Shown here: piece after piece, positions 11,317-24,046 of the stretch
How the letters are laid out: every line of letters starts with the position of its first letter
How positions within the stretch are numbered: the first letter of the stretch is position 1
Assembly: GCA_029962745.1 (NCBI GenBank)
Contig: CM057152.1
Coordinates: forward strand, 26,534,507-26,598,506
From: Echinometra lucunter
Taxonomy: Eukaryota; Echinodermata; Echinoidea; Camarodonta; Echinometridae
Reading direction: 5' to 3'
Length of the DNA stretch: 64,000 bases
Notes under the pieces: model-generated
Told to the model about the DNA's origin: nothing
Databases searched by the model: none
The model's input: the letters and a program-made list of their open reading frames with translations, nothing else
Made by a program: the position numbers and the translations under genes

Positions 11317-12387
11317 CCTGGACTCTGATCTCTTGGAATAGCACAGGAAGAAGAATATTCATGAGAACTTCTTACAAAAAAAGAGAGAAAAGAAAAAATA
11401 TTATTATTCTACTAATCAATACAAAATGGATATGGGCTTTGTGGTGAATATAAAATGCACCTGCCAACATTTGAAAATAAGAATATGAATGTGCAGCAGG
11501 GGTCTGGGAACAGTACCCCGGCAGGGTTTCAGGGGCAGCCCTCTCCCCAAAGTAAAAGCATGCACAATTATGCAGCATGATGACAGGCACTATGTGGTAA
11601 ATCTGTATAAAGAAGCAGACTCTGTTCCCTAAATGAGCTTGCACAGCCATCCAACAAACGCAAAACGAAAACCCACAAACTACAAAACCGGCCCAATTTG
11701 ACATAAAAACAAAACACATTTAAATTTTTTTTAAAATCTGTATATTCCTGCCTTTAAGGTCCTAAAAGTTCAGAAATTCTGAATATTTCGATTAATTTGG
11801 GACAGTTGGTAAATATGTGAAATGGTGTCATTGATTACATTTTACAGTGCAGAGATTGTTAAATTTTGAACAGAATATAACTGACTATCACCATGTCAAC
11901 CACTGTTTCACAAACTTTCACTTATGATAAATAAGATAGAGTCCCCAGCGATACGGAAAACGGAAAAATTTCACGGAATTCGAAAAGAACACGGAATTCA
12001 CAGAATTTCTCGGAAAATGAGATTTTCAGGTTAAAAAATCTGAATTACGAAGAATTGAGTAAAAATCATGAAAATCAAAGCAAAAGCCAATAAAGCAAAA
12101 TCCAATAAAGCAAAATTGTGCATCAGTGGAAATCTGCCGATCAAACCTGTTCGCACTATTTAGCATGTGTTCGCCCAGCTTGATCTGCATACTATATTTA
12201 CAGAGCGAATATATCAAAGAAACTTGCGTTTTTCTAAGATTCCCCATTTATAATTGCTTTATCACATGTTTCATACACGTCACCGAAGAACACAGAATTT
12301 GAAGTTTAGAACACCAAAGAACACGGAATTTGCATTTTAGAAAACGGAAAACTGGGGACTCTAAAATAAGATTCAGTGTATTTCCAG

Positions 12388-13521
12388 CAGGGTTGGCAAT
12401 TTCTCGGGAAATACCTATATTTCCCGGATGGGTGGGAAATACTGGGAAATACTAGGAATACTGGGAAATACTGGGAAATACATGGTCAGTATGTGGGCCA
12501 TATACCTCAATGTGTAGTATACCAGTACGTTGTGTTTCTTAGGTTGTGTACCTTGACAGATGACTGTAAATGCTAATTTGAACAACTTCATATTCAATAT
12601 GTCAGAAATTTTTAAAAAGTTATATTAGAAAACATTTATAATGGTTAGCGGCGCTATTTGATGTACTTTTTTCGTAAAGTCATATGCCAAATTTGACAGC
12701 TTTAATCTTATGAAACGTCTGCATGGACACATGACCCCCTCTCCTAACATTAGACAAGAATATGCATTCATATCAATACTGTGATTATGACTAAATCTAA
12801 ATCTTTTCATTATACTTCAAATGTTTGAAGTTGATGGTTTCCATAACTCATTGGTTTGTTAAGACATACAGTAAAACAATGGGGTTTAATTGCAATTTTA
12901 ATATGAAATTCAAATCTAGTACACCAGTTTCTTCTATTGATCAAATATCACTTGGTGGCTGATTTTGCCTTTTAGTTTTTCTCAACCTTTTGCTGAATTT
13001 ACAGATGATTTGTTTTTGGAGTATTTTTCAGCAATTCCCAATATTTCCCAGACATCATAGTGCAAAATCCATTTAGTATTGGAATCAGGTACATGTATAT
13101 GACACTTAACATTCATGAAAAGGAGTAATATTTTTATTGCTCTGTTTAAGCTTGCCATATTCTCATTAATGTGTACATTTTGGCCCAATTCAGTGGTGAA
13201 AAATATTCTGAGGTATTTCCCAGTATTTACCAGTCATTACTTTAACACAGCCCCAAAGCCCTAAGCATATAGTGTAACCATATACACTGTATATGTAAAG
13301 CTGTTGTATGATCCCCTACCATAAAAAAGTCACCTTTTCTTGGCTGCAGGTGTTTAATCTTGTCTTTTTCTCTATAATGTGCACATTTTAATGCAATTTA
13401 CTGATGGGAAATATTGTTTTAGGAGTATTTCCCAGTATTTCCAGTTTTCGTCCAAATTTGCTAGGCGGTATTTACCAGTAAATACTGGTATTTACCACCT
13501 GGTATTTACCGGCCAACCCTG
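12388..13521. mobile_element. Non-autonomous hAT element (1.1 kb), copy A
   Basis: Starts CAGGGTTGGC and ends GCCAACCCTG, flanked by the 8-bp direct repeat ATTTCCAG (12380-12387 and 13522-13529), the hAT hallmark. Both ends carry subterminal GGGAAATACTGG and GGTATTTACC words, typical of transposase binding arrays. No transposase ORF. Confidence 0.92.
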
Positions 13522-16201
13522 ATTTCCAGGTTTTAAAAGAACCTGCACGTGATGCAACCAATTATGTGGTCAACATAACGAAACTCATGAATAATGATGC
13601 GACTGCTTTGGAGCTAAAATACTCTCGACCAACTGTGAAATGCATACTGGGAATTCCATACTGGTTGTTTGTCAATAAGGCAAGTGCATTGTATAACATA
13701 CGAAACCCTCATGCACAAACTAACAAGTGACCTTGTACTTCTACATAATATGTGAGACACTAAAACAAGTCTGAAAATTGTCATTTGAATGGACCCTTCA
13801 TGCAGTTCAGACTCAGACACACACAAAAAAGATAGTCATTACATTAACCACATCACTTCAATCCATAGCACCACTCAACATTTGAAAACCTAATATTCCC
13901 AATAGATGAGAAAAAAATCCCTACAGAATGTAAATCCTACCCTGTATTATAGCAGACCTCCCAACCATTCTGAATTTGGATGAAAGAATCTGAATTTTGA
14001 CCATTCCAAGCTCTTGTTTTGATATGAGTTTCCTATTTTTCTTGAAATTTACTACACACTTCTATGGGAAAAGCCTTTTCTTTCCTAATTTTGAGCAAAA
14101 TCATCCCTATTTTTCAGTCACAAAGGTTGGAAGATCTGTGTATAGCAATAACAAAGGTCATGACAGAATGTGATGGACAAACTCCTGTCAATTTCAGAAA
14201 GCACACATACCCTGGAATTCTCATTCAATGCAGGATCCAAATGCAATTCCAAAACATACCCGGTACATCAAATACAAACAATCAGCAACATTTTGGAAAA
14301 AGGACAAGAGAAAACCTGGGTGCATAAGGGGTCATTTCAGGAATCCCTGTAGATATGACAGAAAAGGAGATAGACCAAGAGCTGAAATCCAATTGTAGAT
14401 AAAGAATCAGGAAGAAAACAAAACAAAACAATGGAAGTGAGAACAAAGCAAATCAACCAGAGTACTACTACTAGTATTTTCCTCCTAGAAGCATTATTTT
14501 GACCTTTAAGAAAGGAAAAATCTCAGAAAAATTTTTCAGTGTGTGTTTTCAGTCTTTCAGAGTTTCTTTCAGTTTGCGGATGCTATATACTGCAGATGTC
14601 AAATGTAAGGACAAGACACTGCCCAGTGTAGAGCCAAGTTAAGTGCATTCACTGTAGAGACCTCACACTTTTGAACAATGCCAAAGAAAAAAAAAAATGA
14701 AACGCATTAACTGTGGAGAAGCCCTTTCTGCTGCCTACAACGGCTGCAAAGAAGCAACAAAAAATAAAAAATTAAAATAAAAAGTTCAGAAAATAAAATG
14801 CAAAAACAATTTAACATATACTCAAGCCACAAAGGCATGTCAAGAAAAGCATAGCCCATAACTTAATGGCCACACATGTGTGGCTGTATCCAAAGATCTG
14901 GCATGAGGATACAGCCACATACATCTCAATCTAACATCCCATCTTCCTAAACCGTTTCATGAAGACCTCGCCAACTAAAAATCTCGTGATATCGATACTA
15001 TCGACATGGATATGTGCCAACACATAGTCATGGTGTATATATTTGTAAGCAAACTGCAAATATTTGAATGAATTAGGGAACTCAAAAATTTTATACTTAG
15101 TGGCAAAGTGTTATAGATACAAGACACTTGTCAAATTAGGTAGATTATACCAAAGAAAAGCTTATAAAATGTAGTTGCGACTTATATTATGAGTAATTAA
15201 GTTCATTATCGAGCATAAGATGGGTGCCCTGGTTACTTTCATATTTTGTTAGTTTATTGAATTAAACCCTTATATTCATGAAAGTAAAAAAAAAAGATGC
15301 AGTAGAAGCTTTATCCAGTATTAAGAGGCTCAACCAAAGCAGTTTGATATGCAAAATTGTGGCAAATTACAAGTTAAAACATGTATTTTAAATCATTCCG
15401 TTTAAAAAATCTAAGATACAATTTATCTCTTAATGGTCTGAAAAAGGGTGAAAACTACAGACTTTGCCTTTGACTATGCCTTGCCTGCCATGGCAGAATT
15501 ATGTTTTTTTGTGAAATGTTACAATCATGGAAGAAATCCCCCCAGGAGATCCTTTTTCCAGATCTTTTGATATATAAAAAAATAATATTCATACATAAAA
15601 AGGATAAATTACTGATTTCAGGAACCAGTAGAAAAGATAGTTCTGAATTATTTTTAAATCTGTGTAGTGTCCTTTTCGGCCGTGGCCAGCCATAACCTAC
15701 CCGACTGATGACATATGATTATGAAGGTGCTGCAGGTTGATTGACTAAAAAAGATGATGGGTTTGAACATGATGAGGTGTCATAAGTCCTTGTCTTGCAA
15801 GTTGCCTTTCATCTTAGTAAAAAACTAAAAATGGCAGCAAACATGCAAATTAGGGGACCAGACGCGCAAGCGTGCCATTTATACAGTGCAGAGACAGCAA
15901 AAACCAGAGGTATGGGACAAGGCCATAACTGAGTTCAAAATGACTTTAACTTATTTTTATGTGAGGTAATCATGTTCTGGCATATCACATTGTCCTCTCG
16001 GCTCTCAGATTCCCTGTTATTTAATGAAAATAATTTTGAGTCTGGCCAGAAATGTTGTCTTTATAATCACAAGTGTTTCACCACTAAATCTTATGCACAT
16101 TGTTGGAATGGTCAGTGCTACCACTGCGTTATATGCTTGCACACAAATGAATACAACATGCGCCTCTGGTCCCCTATTCTCTGGGTTTGCCAAAATGGCT
16201 T
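13522..16201. other. Upstream/intergenic stretch, copy A (31063-33713 in copy B)
   Basis: AT-rich, with many small indels between copies. Near 14880-14925 is a 13-bp-arm inverted repeat around TGTGGCTGTATCC that is broken by SNPs in copy B. A Cys/His-rich frame near 15972-16337 (33403-33780 in copy B) is open in both but looks fortuitous. No gene recognised. Confidence 0.5.
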
Positions 16202-16209
16202 CATGAAAC

Positions 16210-18853
16210 CAGGGTTGGCATATTTCCCGCTTCGGAGGCTTATTTCCCGGACGCCGGGAAATAAGCGGTATTTACCGGTATTTACCGCTTTTTACCGGTA
16301 TTTACCACTTTTCACCGGGAAATACCGGGAAATATAATTTTCCACTCACTTGTCCATAGGGATTGTCAAATTTTGAATATAAAAACAAAGGTGGTGAGTA
16401 TGGTTGCTCTGGTGTGTACCACTTGTGTGAGTGTGTGAGGGTAGGTGTGTACTTGTATAGCTTTGCAAGCGAGGACAGTGAACAAAGAAAATTCCTGAGA
16501 ACAATAGTCCTCGGTTGGTAAACAATAGTCCTCAGTTGTCAAACAAAGGATTTGGGTTTATTCCGTCAGCCTTGAGAGGACAGGGGACAATAGAAGTCCA
16601 ATTGTTGTGCTCGGTAGTATAGTGATGTACAGCTGTGTGTGTGTGTGTGTGTGTGTGTTTGTTTGTTTGTGTGTGTGTTTATGTTTGTGTTTGGGTGATA
16701 TCTATGTTTTTGGGGGAGGGGGGCATTTTCAACCTTTTCGTCATAGAGTCACAGTTGCAATGTGTGAAAAATTGTGTAGACTCAGTGTTATTCAACGCTT
16801 AATAACCATTTTCTAACTCGAGGGCCACTTTAAGTATGGGATTTTTTCGGGCCCCACCTTTAGAAAAAGGTGTAAATTCCCCCAAATGACAATGAAATAC
16901 ATAAATATTTATCATAAACATTTGGGACTAAATAACAAAAGATTATATTACACCTATGCCCCCATTTTCATTGTCAAATTCTTCAATTTCTCTGTCATCC
17001 TCATTGATGTCACTATCACTGCTATATCCTTCTTCATCATTTTCAATATACATATCGAGGATATCCTTGTCTCAATGTGCACCAGACATTCTTTTGAAAT
17101 TTCGTTGATCTCACTATGACTGAATTTTAGATTAAAAAGAGAAGCTATTGTAAAGGGAAACAATGGAGCGTGCTCCCAGATTGATTTGTTTACAATAGCT
17201 TTCAATCAATATTCATGAGATGACTGCATAATTAAAGGCATTGGCTAACTTTGTGAGTAGCTGATTTAAAAAATTCTCAAACTAAGCAGAAACATGTGTA
17301 TGAGTACTTGTATTTGTACTCAAAAACCCTGAAACCAACCCTAATTTGGAATGAAAAAGTGTAAGTTAGAAGCAAACGGCGATTTTATTATCCTTCGTCT
17401 CACGAGACAATCACTAAGAGCACCACTTTGCTTGAATTTGAAAATCCTGTTATGTGCCTCCCGCCGCGTGATACGCCAATACACACTGTACGGTAAGGTG
17501 AGTCATACGCGCATGTGCACTCCTTATGTCCATTCTGTGCAACCGACTCTCGTATATTTTTCAAACATTGGTTCACATTTTTGATATTTAAACATACTTC
17601 CTGTGGATATTATACTTTGAAACTTTCAGACTGGTATTTTTACACTATAACCCTTATGTTTATCCCATTTTCAAGTAACAAAATGATATTTTTTTAAATC
17701 ATAACAATGTTAGCCAATGCCTTTAAGTCACAAATATCCAAGATGTAATCATTCATTTTTCGGGGATCTAGCTTTGATGCCTGGAAGTCCTCATTTCTAA
17801 ACTGAAAATTCTCCATCAGCTGATATGTTATGATTTGCATCAATTAATATATGTCTCCTCTTTAGATAAATACCAATTTAAACAAGTTAAATGCAGTTTC
17901 TGCGCTTCTCACAGGAGCTTTAGGTTTAGCTTCAAGGTTTTTTTTTATGAAGATTAATAAGCAAAGTATATTACAAAAATCATTGGTGTAAACCAGAATA
18001 ATACCAAAGAAGGGAAGTGATTCAGGAAGTTACCTCTGAATATGACAAACTCTACAAGTTATTTATTTTACATTTCCCATGAAACATTCAGTAGCTAAAG
18101 TATGGCAATTATGTTGTTATTGTATTCATTTTATATTTCTTAAAGGAGACAACTTTTGACACCTCTTTTCACTTTTGTGTAATTTGTATAAGTTATGCCT
18201 TTTATTTTTTTGTTTGCTTTGTTTGTTAAACTGTTTGGAATAAACTTTAAAAGTTATAAAAGAATTGCAACATTAAAAATAGCATAATGTGAGTTGTGTA
18301 ATTATTTAGGCTACAAAAAGATCTTTTTCTGTAAGCAATATCAAAAGTTCAAAACCAGCAGCCACTAGTACACACTGATACATTACACACTAAAACTCCT
18401 TACATACAGTAGAATTCTGAGCTTTATTCACACTTAAAAACAAAAATCATATTGTAATGAGATACAATGGCATGTAAAAAGTTAAACCCCGGGAGAAATG
18501 TTTGTTTATGTTTATGATTATTCAATTTCAAGGAAAATAATTTGAGTTTGTGTATGTGTGTTGTACGTACGTGTGGACTTAGATCCTATGTGTGTTTGGG
18601 TATGTACATATATGCAGTATGGATTTTATCTGTTTATGTGTTTCTACTATGAGTTTTTTTATTCTAATTATTTCAGAACACTATTTTCATTTGTTGAGGT
18701 TAAAAACAACTAAAATTATTGAAAAACAAAGAATTATAAATCATATTTCCCGTTTTCTACATATTTACCGGACGCCCATCTTATTTACCGGACGGTATTT
18801 ACCGGTATTTACCACCGGTAATTACCGCTACCGGTATTTACCGCCCAACCCTG
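16210..18853. mobile_element. hAT element (2.6 kb), only in copy A
   Basis: CAGGGTTGGC ... CCAACCCTG termini, 8-bp duplication CATGAAAC at 16202-16209 and 18854-18861. Copy B has a single CATGAAAC and no insert near 33714-33721, a clean empty site. Subterminal GGTATTTACC and CCGGGAAATA repeats match the 1.1-kb relative at 12388. The interior holds a (TG)n tract and one acidic minus-strand frame that may be a relic of coding sequence. Confidence 0.95.
16943..17071 (-). pseudogene. Acidic reading-frame relic inside the 2.6-kb hAT
   Basis: Forty-two codons on the minus strand without a stop, including DMYIENDEEGYSSDSD and REIEEFDNENGG, then TAA. The D/E/S-rich composition and codon texture look like real coding sequence, unlike the surrounding DNA, but it opens after a TGA and is short. 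It may be a surviving piece of an autonomous element's protein; no family could be named. Confidence 0.35.
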
Positions 18854-19242
18854 CATGAAACACCTACGGACAACTAGCCAACTAAATGTGAGTGCCAATT
18901 TAATCAAGCAGTTAGACTAATGACCATTTTGAGAAACTCGAGTCTTGAGATGGTTCCCATTCACTTTCAGGAATCAGGAGAATGACCTCAGGCTCAGAGG
19001 AGAAAACGAAATTTCCGAGTGCACATGAAGCAAAAAATCATTGTTCTTGTAAGTTGTTGTAACGGTCCAAGTAAATTCAAATAACAGAAAAAGATTAATT
19101 AATTATTTAATTTTAAGATAATGTAATGTTGGCATTATTGTGAAATAGGAAACCACCATTCACATGATTCACTATGTACAGCAGCCCTTCATTCAGTCAA
19201 TCATTGACATTCTACACAAGTGCGCGTATACAAAGTAATGAA

Positions 19243-19616
19243 CAGTGTTGGGTATCTTGAGACATGTCTTGAGACAGTGACTGTCTGTCTCGTGTCTCGT
19301 CTCGGTCTCGGCGGAACACTGAAAAAGAGCTCAATTTTGACAAGTTAATCTCACTGCTTTACTCCAGTCTGTAGAATAAAATCACATTGTTTTCATTCTG
19401 AAAGTAAAAAGAACCCGAAAGAGAGTAGAGATTCAGAGTTGGATACCTTGAAATACAGTTTGTAGATTTTCAATTTTTATTTAAAAATCAGAGAATGCAT
19501 ATCAAAATACATACGCAGAAAAAACTAGAAGTAAACAAATTCAGAATTGATGGCCCGGCGCCCAACGACTACGGACTAAGTTACAAAAAAGACAAAAGTC
19601 CCAAAATGTGTAAGTG

Positions 19617-19647
<31 letters not shown>

Positions 19648-19849
19648 GCATTATACTCAAGCATTTACACTTTACAGTGTCGGGTGTCTTGAGACAGTGA
19701 TTGTGTGTCTCGTGTCTCGTCTGGGTCTCAAACTCTAAAGTCTCGGTCTCGGTCTTGGTCTCGGCTGATTCTGGACACAAGGTCTCGGTCTCTGTCTTCA
19801 GTCTTGTCTGACTCTGACTCTGAGACTGTCTTGGACCCAACACTCATTG
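19243..19849. mobile_element. hAT-like element with GTCTCG repeats (copy A)
   Basis: Left end CAGTGTTGGGT, right end ACCCAACACT followed by CATTG, flanked by GTAATGAA at 19235-19242 and 19850-19857. The right terminus appears to carry a 4-bp insertion. Near both ends are imperfect GTCTCG/GAGACA arrays; a C28 run splits the interior (19620-19647). Confidence 0.75.
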
Positions 19850-20003
19850 GTAATGAATGAGTGGTTTCCTAAACTGTGATATAGCCATCTAGTGCTACAT
19901 CATGTACGCAATATAATTGCACTTTTTGTCAGGAGTTCTCAACAATTTTGAATGCTGGCTTGTACAGCGCTGTCGCTTCGCCTTCGCGACTAAGTTAATT
20001 TAA

Positions 20004-20497
20004 AGGTAGGAGATCCCATTTGCAGCTCTAAAATATTAAGATGTGTGAATATGTGTTCAATTATAAGAGAATGATTATTAAAAACTTCTGTGATAGTGTG
20101 AAAGAAAAATGGATTGTACATGGGCTTGGCTAATTGACTGAATAATTAACATTTTTGATAACTCTGTATTTATTTCGGACCGAAAATTTTAGCAGATTTT
20201 TTTTCGAGAAAGCGCACAACGAAAGGGTTCACATTGCATACAGTACAGCGCTGCTATTATGCGGTACGTGTGGTGGAGCGAGATGCGCGCGGCTGAGCTG
20301 AGCTAGCTAACTTAGCTAGCTGGCTTCGCTTCTGCTGGTGAGCTGATCTGACTTGCTTATTTAAGGATGATAGCCAGATTTTCATTTTTGTATGACCGTA
20401 AGATTAAATAAACATTATCAGATTCAGAAGGGTATATGTTAAACTCCTGCCAAGTTGTATGGATTTTCAAAGATTTTGCAAAAGGGATCTCCTACCT
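20004..20497. mobile_element. piggyBac-like MITE, TTAA flanks (copy A)
   Basis: Begins AGGTAGGAGATCCC and ends GGGATCTCCTACCT; TTAA lies directly before (20000-20003), and directly after once the later LINE insertion is removed (20816-20819). TTAA target duplication is the piggyBac signature. About 0.5 kb, no transposase. Confidence 0.8.
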
Positions 20498-20500
20498 TTA

Positions 20501-20810
20501 TTTATGCAGCGCCATCACTCTGGAATGCTCTCCCACTGAGGATCTGATCAGCAGAATCATGTTCACATTGTATTTTAGTTAAATATTTGTCAAGTGTTTG
20601 TTGTTGTCTCATATAGCCTAGACCTAGATCTAGACCATGTAGACCTAGACTATAGATCTACATCATATAGTCTATAAACATGTTCATTTACATATGCATT
20701 TTCCTTCTTTCTCTCTCTTTCCTTATCTTTTACTTCTTATATCCTTCTGCGCCTCTGAATAGTTAACTAGATCGATGGCGCATTACAAATGCTGTACTTA
20801 TTATTATTAT
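20501..20810 (+). mobile_element. 5'-truncated non-LTR retrotransposon tail
   Basis: Opens with the frame YAAPSLWNALPLRI then a stop (20503-20547), the well-known end of CR1/Jockey-type reverse transcriptase ORFs. About 260 bp of 3' UTR and an ATT-repeat tail follow. TACCTTTA is duplicated at 20493-20500 and 20811-20818. Absent from copy B, so a recent target-primed insertion of a truncated LINE. Confidence 0.88.
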
Positions 20811-21247
20811 TACCTTTAAGGTAAGCCGGCGCGCCGGCGCTCACGGCTACGCCCCGCTCAACTGTTACACGCAAAATAATGAATAGGTGGGGCTGTTAGT
20901 GTTATTCATCTTTTCTGCTTCGCCGACTGCAACCAGCTGCTCCTTTGCTTTGTTACAAATTTAATTTGCATGGTCGTAACCGTTTACAATGTAATGAAAA
21001 TTATTTTCTCTTACCTTCCTCTACATGAACTATGATTACCTGTAGACTAAAATCTATCCCCAGCCAGGAAAAAGAATTTTCAGCATGTTTTTCAGGACGT
21101 ATTTACGTTAAATTGACCGCTTTCTCTTTCTCGAGAGATTAATTCCGAAAGGTCAGCTGTGATTGGTTCCTTCAAGATCATAGTCAACTAGTCTTTGTCA
21201 AAGCACGCCGCGGCTTTTCTTTGACAAGGAAGGTGTAAGGAAGGTGT

Positions 21248-21251
<4 letters not shown>

Positions 21252-21284
<33 letters not shown>
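21252..21284. repeat. G33 homopolymer
   Basis: Thirty-three consecutive G in copy A; the matching site in copy B (36280-36296) has 17 G and is followed 25 nt later by C17 (36322-36338) where copy A has only C5. The lengths could be affected by sequencing error. Confidence 0.85.
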
Positions 21285-21288
<4 letters not shown>

Positions 21289-22710
21289 ATGGACCGAAGA
21301 CAACCACCCCCAATAATTAACAAACATAATCACAAAACAAAAACAACAAACAAATGATATTCAATGGCATGCTACCGCATGATGCTATTAATGGTTTAGT
21401 GCTTAGTGTAGCCCATAGAGATCCATATGATCTCTATGGTGTAGCCCTACTTTTCTTACTTTTACTTATCGTAAATTGTAAAATAGGAAATAGGGAGAAA
21501 GAGACAGGGGGATAGAAAGAGAGATGCATGCACTGTGAAAAGAGGTGATCCGACCCTAATTCTCCGTCTCTCATTTCATCCACTTGATATCTCTCCCCCC
21601 CCCCCCCCCGTGCCCGTTTAACCTACACAACAAAAGCGAAATTCATCTGATAGACCTACTGCGGTACAAAGATTCATATTCTGTGGATACATTTAACCTA
21701 GTATGGCTACACACTGATAAAGTCTAATTCTAAAATTACATGTCAACTTTTACATCCCCCCCCCGGCCCTCCATATTAAAATTGTCAGACTTCCGGAATT
21801 TGGCTTTTAGGAAATTTATAGATCCTGATGATACACAAAATGAGATTGTGAAACAACCATAAAATTCGCCCCTATATATCTTGTTCTTGGCTAAATATTT
21901 CCACATTGCAAGTATTCTAATTACTATATTTTATGATGAGCGGACCGTCGCCTGACTCTCCTATAAGGAACTAATCTCGAATGATTTAGTACACTGTCAC
22001 CGTCTCGGTGAAATATTCGGCAGACGGCTTGACTTTCAGAGATGTTGATGGTCATCAAAGAGATAAATCACTGTAAAACAGGTATGATTGAAACGATTAC
22101 CAGTAGGTGGGGGATGCTTGTACTTCATTTCGCAAGGCAGTAAGATATGCACATTGGCATTTTTTCCCGAATAACTGTTTTACTCGGGGTTTTACTTGAC
22201 TCACGTTCACCTTTCTGTTATCGCTTAAGCATATACCCCCTTTTGAAGAAAATCAAATGGAAATAAAACAACACATAGGCGTAGGTGGCTCTTTAAGTGG
22301 GGGGGGGGGGGGGGCGTTGAAGCTCACACCCTGAATTCTTTTTTATTTAGTCCATCATGTGCGTCAAGTCCTTGTGGTCGACGCCAAAGGCGTCGCTGGG
22401 GGGGGGGTGACCCTATAAATTACCCCTGCACACAAGAGATTATCTTAAAACAATATTGTTTTGCTATTGCTCTAAAATTTGGGAATAAATGACGTCTCTT
22501 GCTAGATTATTAACCTTGCTGTTTTTACATTGTGGGAGCGAGCAAAGCGAGCAAGCCGAAAATTACCACTTTCTGTTATGAGAGAAGTGTTATTTTGTCA
22601 TATAGGCCTAGAAAATATGATAATATTTAGTCATCTCACTGCCAAATGTGGCTCTATTTTGGCACCTCACTGGTCCAATTATTTGCTGCTCAAAACCACC
22701 CTGTTCTAAG

Positions 22711-23185
22711 GCCCCGTCACATATTAGCGAATCGAGCCAACGAATGCCTAGCGAACAGCTATTTTTTTAAAGTCCAGATACGCTCAAATTCTTGGCCACA
22801 GTAGAGTTCCAAAGGTCCCGTCACATATTAGCTAATTTGAGAGGGGGTCCGCCCACTTGACCGAAGGCCCGCGAGGCCGACTTTTCTCGTATAGTATTTT
22901 CCTTCATCACATATAATGCGCTATCGGTATATAAAATAATTATGTCTCCTCTAGCATGTTTAGTCCTTGTTGCCCTTTAATAATTATCAAACTTCCTTCT
23001 GACACAGGAATTGGTCAGAGCGGTGTGATATTATAGATTATTCGGTCTCGCGAGCCTTCGGTCTCGCGGGCCTTCGGTGAAGTGGGTTGTGACCTTTGAG
23101 AGTATTTGAGCGTATCTGGACTTTAAAGAAATAGCTGTTCGTTAGGCATTCGTTAGCTCTATTCGCTTATATGTGGTCTGAGTAG
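22711..23185. mobile_element. Foldback element with about 80-bp arms (copy A; 37838-38130 in copy B)
   Basis: Left arm from GTCACATATTAGCGAAT to CAGATACGCTCAAAT, and right arm from ATTTGAGCGTATCTG to ATTCGCTTATATGTG, are near-reverse complements. The 251-bp MITE at 22844 is nested within it in copy A only. Confidence 0.65.
22844..23094. mobile_element. 251-bp MITE with 8-bp target duplication, only in copy A
   Basis: Flanked by TTTGAGAG (22836-22843, 23095-23102); copy B has one TTTGAGAG and no insert near 37969-37976. Terminal inverted repeats are imperfect but share CCCACTT-ACCGAAGGCCCGCGAG. The 8-bp duplication fits hAT-type or P-type transposases; the termini do not begin with CA, so the superfamily is open. 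Confidence 0.85.
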
Positions 23186-23559
23186 AGGCCAAATCGGCTT
23201 CAAATCGTAGCCGATCGCAAGATTGCTATGAGTCACTACGATTTTGATTGAATTCGCTTATATTCCTACAGGGAGGCTTGCAATAGTCTGGAATTGCGAT
23301 TTTAGTATTCATGCCACTGTTTGGAACTTTGCTCGTTAAGATTTTACAGGTTGGAATGTTCATATAAAAGGCTATTACAATTTTTTTCCAAAATCGGATC
23401 GCAGACGGATCGTATGGTGTGCGCCGGGCTTAAGTTAGAAAACATTAGCGAGAGACACGAGATGCAAACCAAATTTCTTGCATAAGAATAGCAATTATTG
23501 ATAACCGGCATTGGGGTCGAAATACTGCAAATGCCAGAGAGCGAAGCGAGCGAGCGCTT

Positions 23560-23700
23560 CCAGGTTTTTCCTTTTTCTTTCTTTTTTCCTTCCGCTCTCC
23601 TTTATTTTCTCTTTCCTTCTTTTCTTTTCCTTACCTTTTCTCTTTTTCTCTTTTTTTCTTTCCTTTCCTTCCTCTTTTTTTCCTTTCCCTTCTCTTTCAA
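23560..23700 (+). repeat. Polypyrimidine tract (copy A; 38513-38650 in copy B)
   Basis: About 140 bp almost entirely C and T. It follows an AGCGAAGCGAGCGAGCG word found in both copies. Simple sequence, no coding content. Confidence 0.8.
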
Positions 23701-23929
23701 AATAAGGGCTTTTCAGCCATAATCAGAAGGGGGAAGGGCGGAAGGGTATTCCTGTCCCCTATATATTTTGGCTTGGGGGGCTAAAGCCCCCAGCCCTTCG
23801 GTTCTAACGCCTATGAAACATAATGAAACAAAATAAAAGAGAACAAAACAATCCCTCAAAACAAAAACAACCAACAAATAAACAAACGAACGGACGAACA
23901 CGAAGTGTAAGACCTTTCAGCAGGGTTAG

Positions 23930-23981
23930 AATAATAGTAATAATAATAATAATAATGATAATAATAATGATAATAATAATG

Positions 23982-24046
<65 letters not shown>

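Noticed and set aside
11372..11719. 115-codon minus-strand frame upstream of CEP128 exon 1, conserved in copy B
   Set aside because: Conservation is expected because the copies are alleles. It shows no domain, and changes between copies are not biased to third positions.
19980..20000. tRNA gene
   Set aside because: No cloverleaf could be drawn here or elsewhere; A/B-box pairs in the window belong to SINEs.
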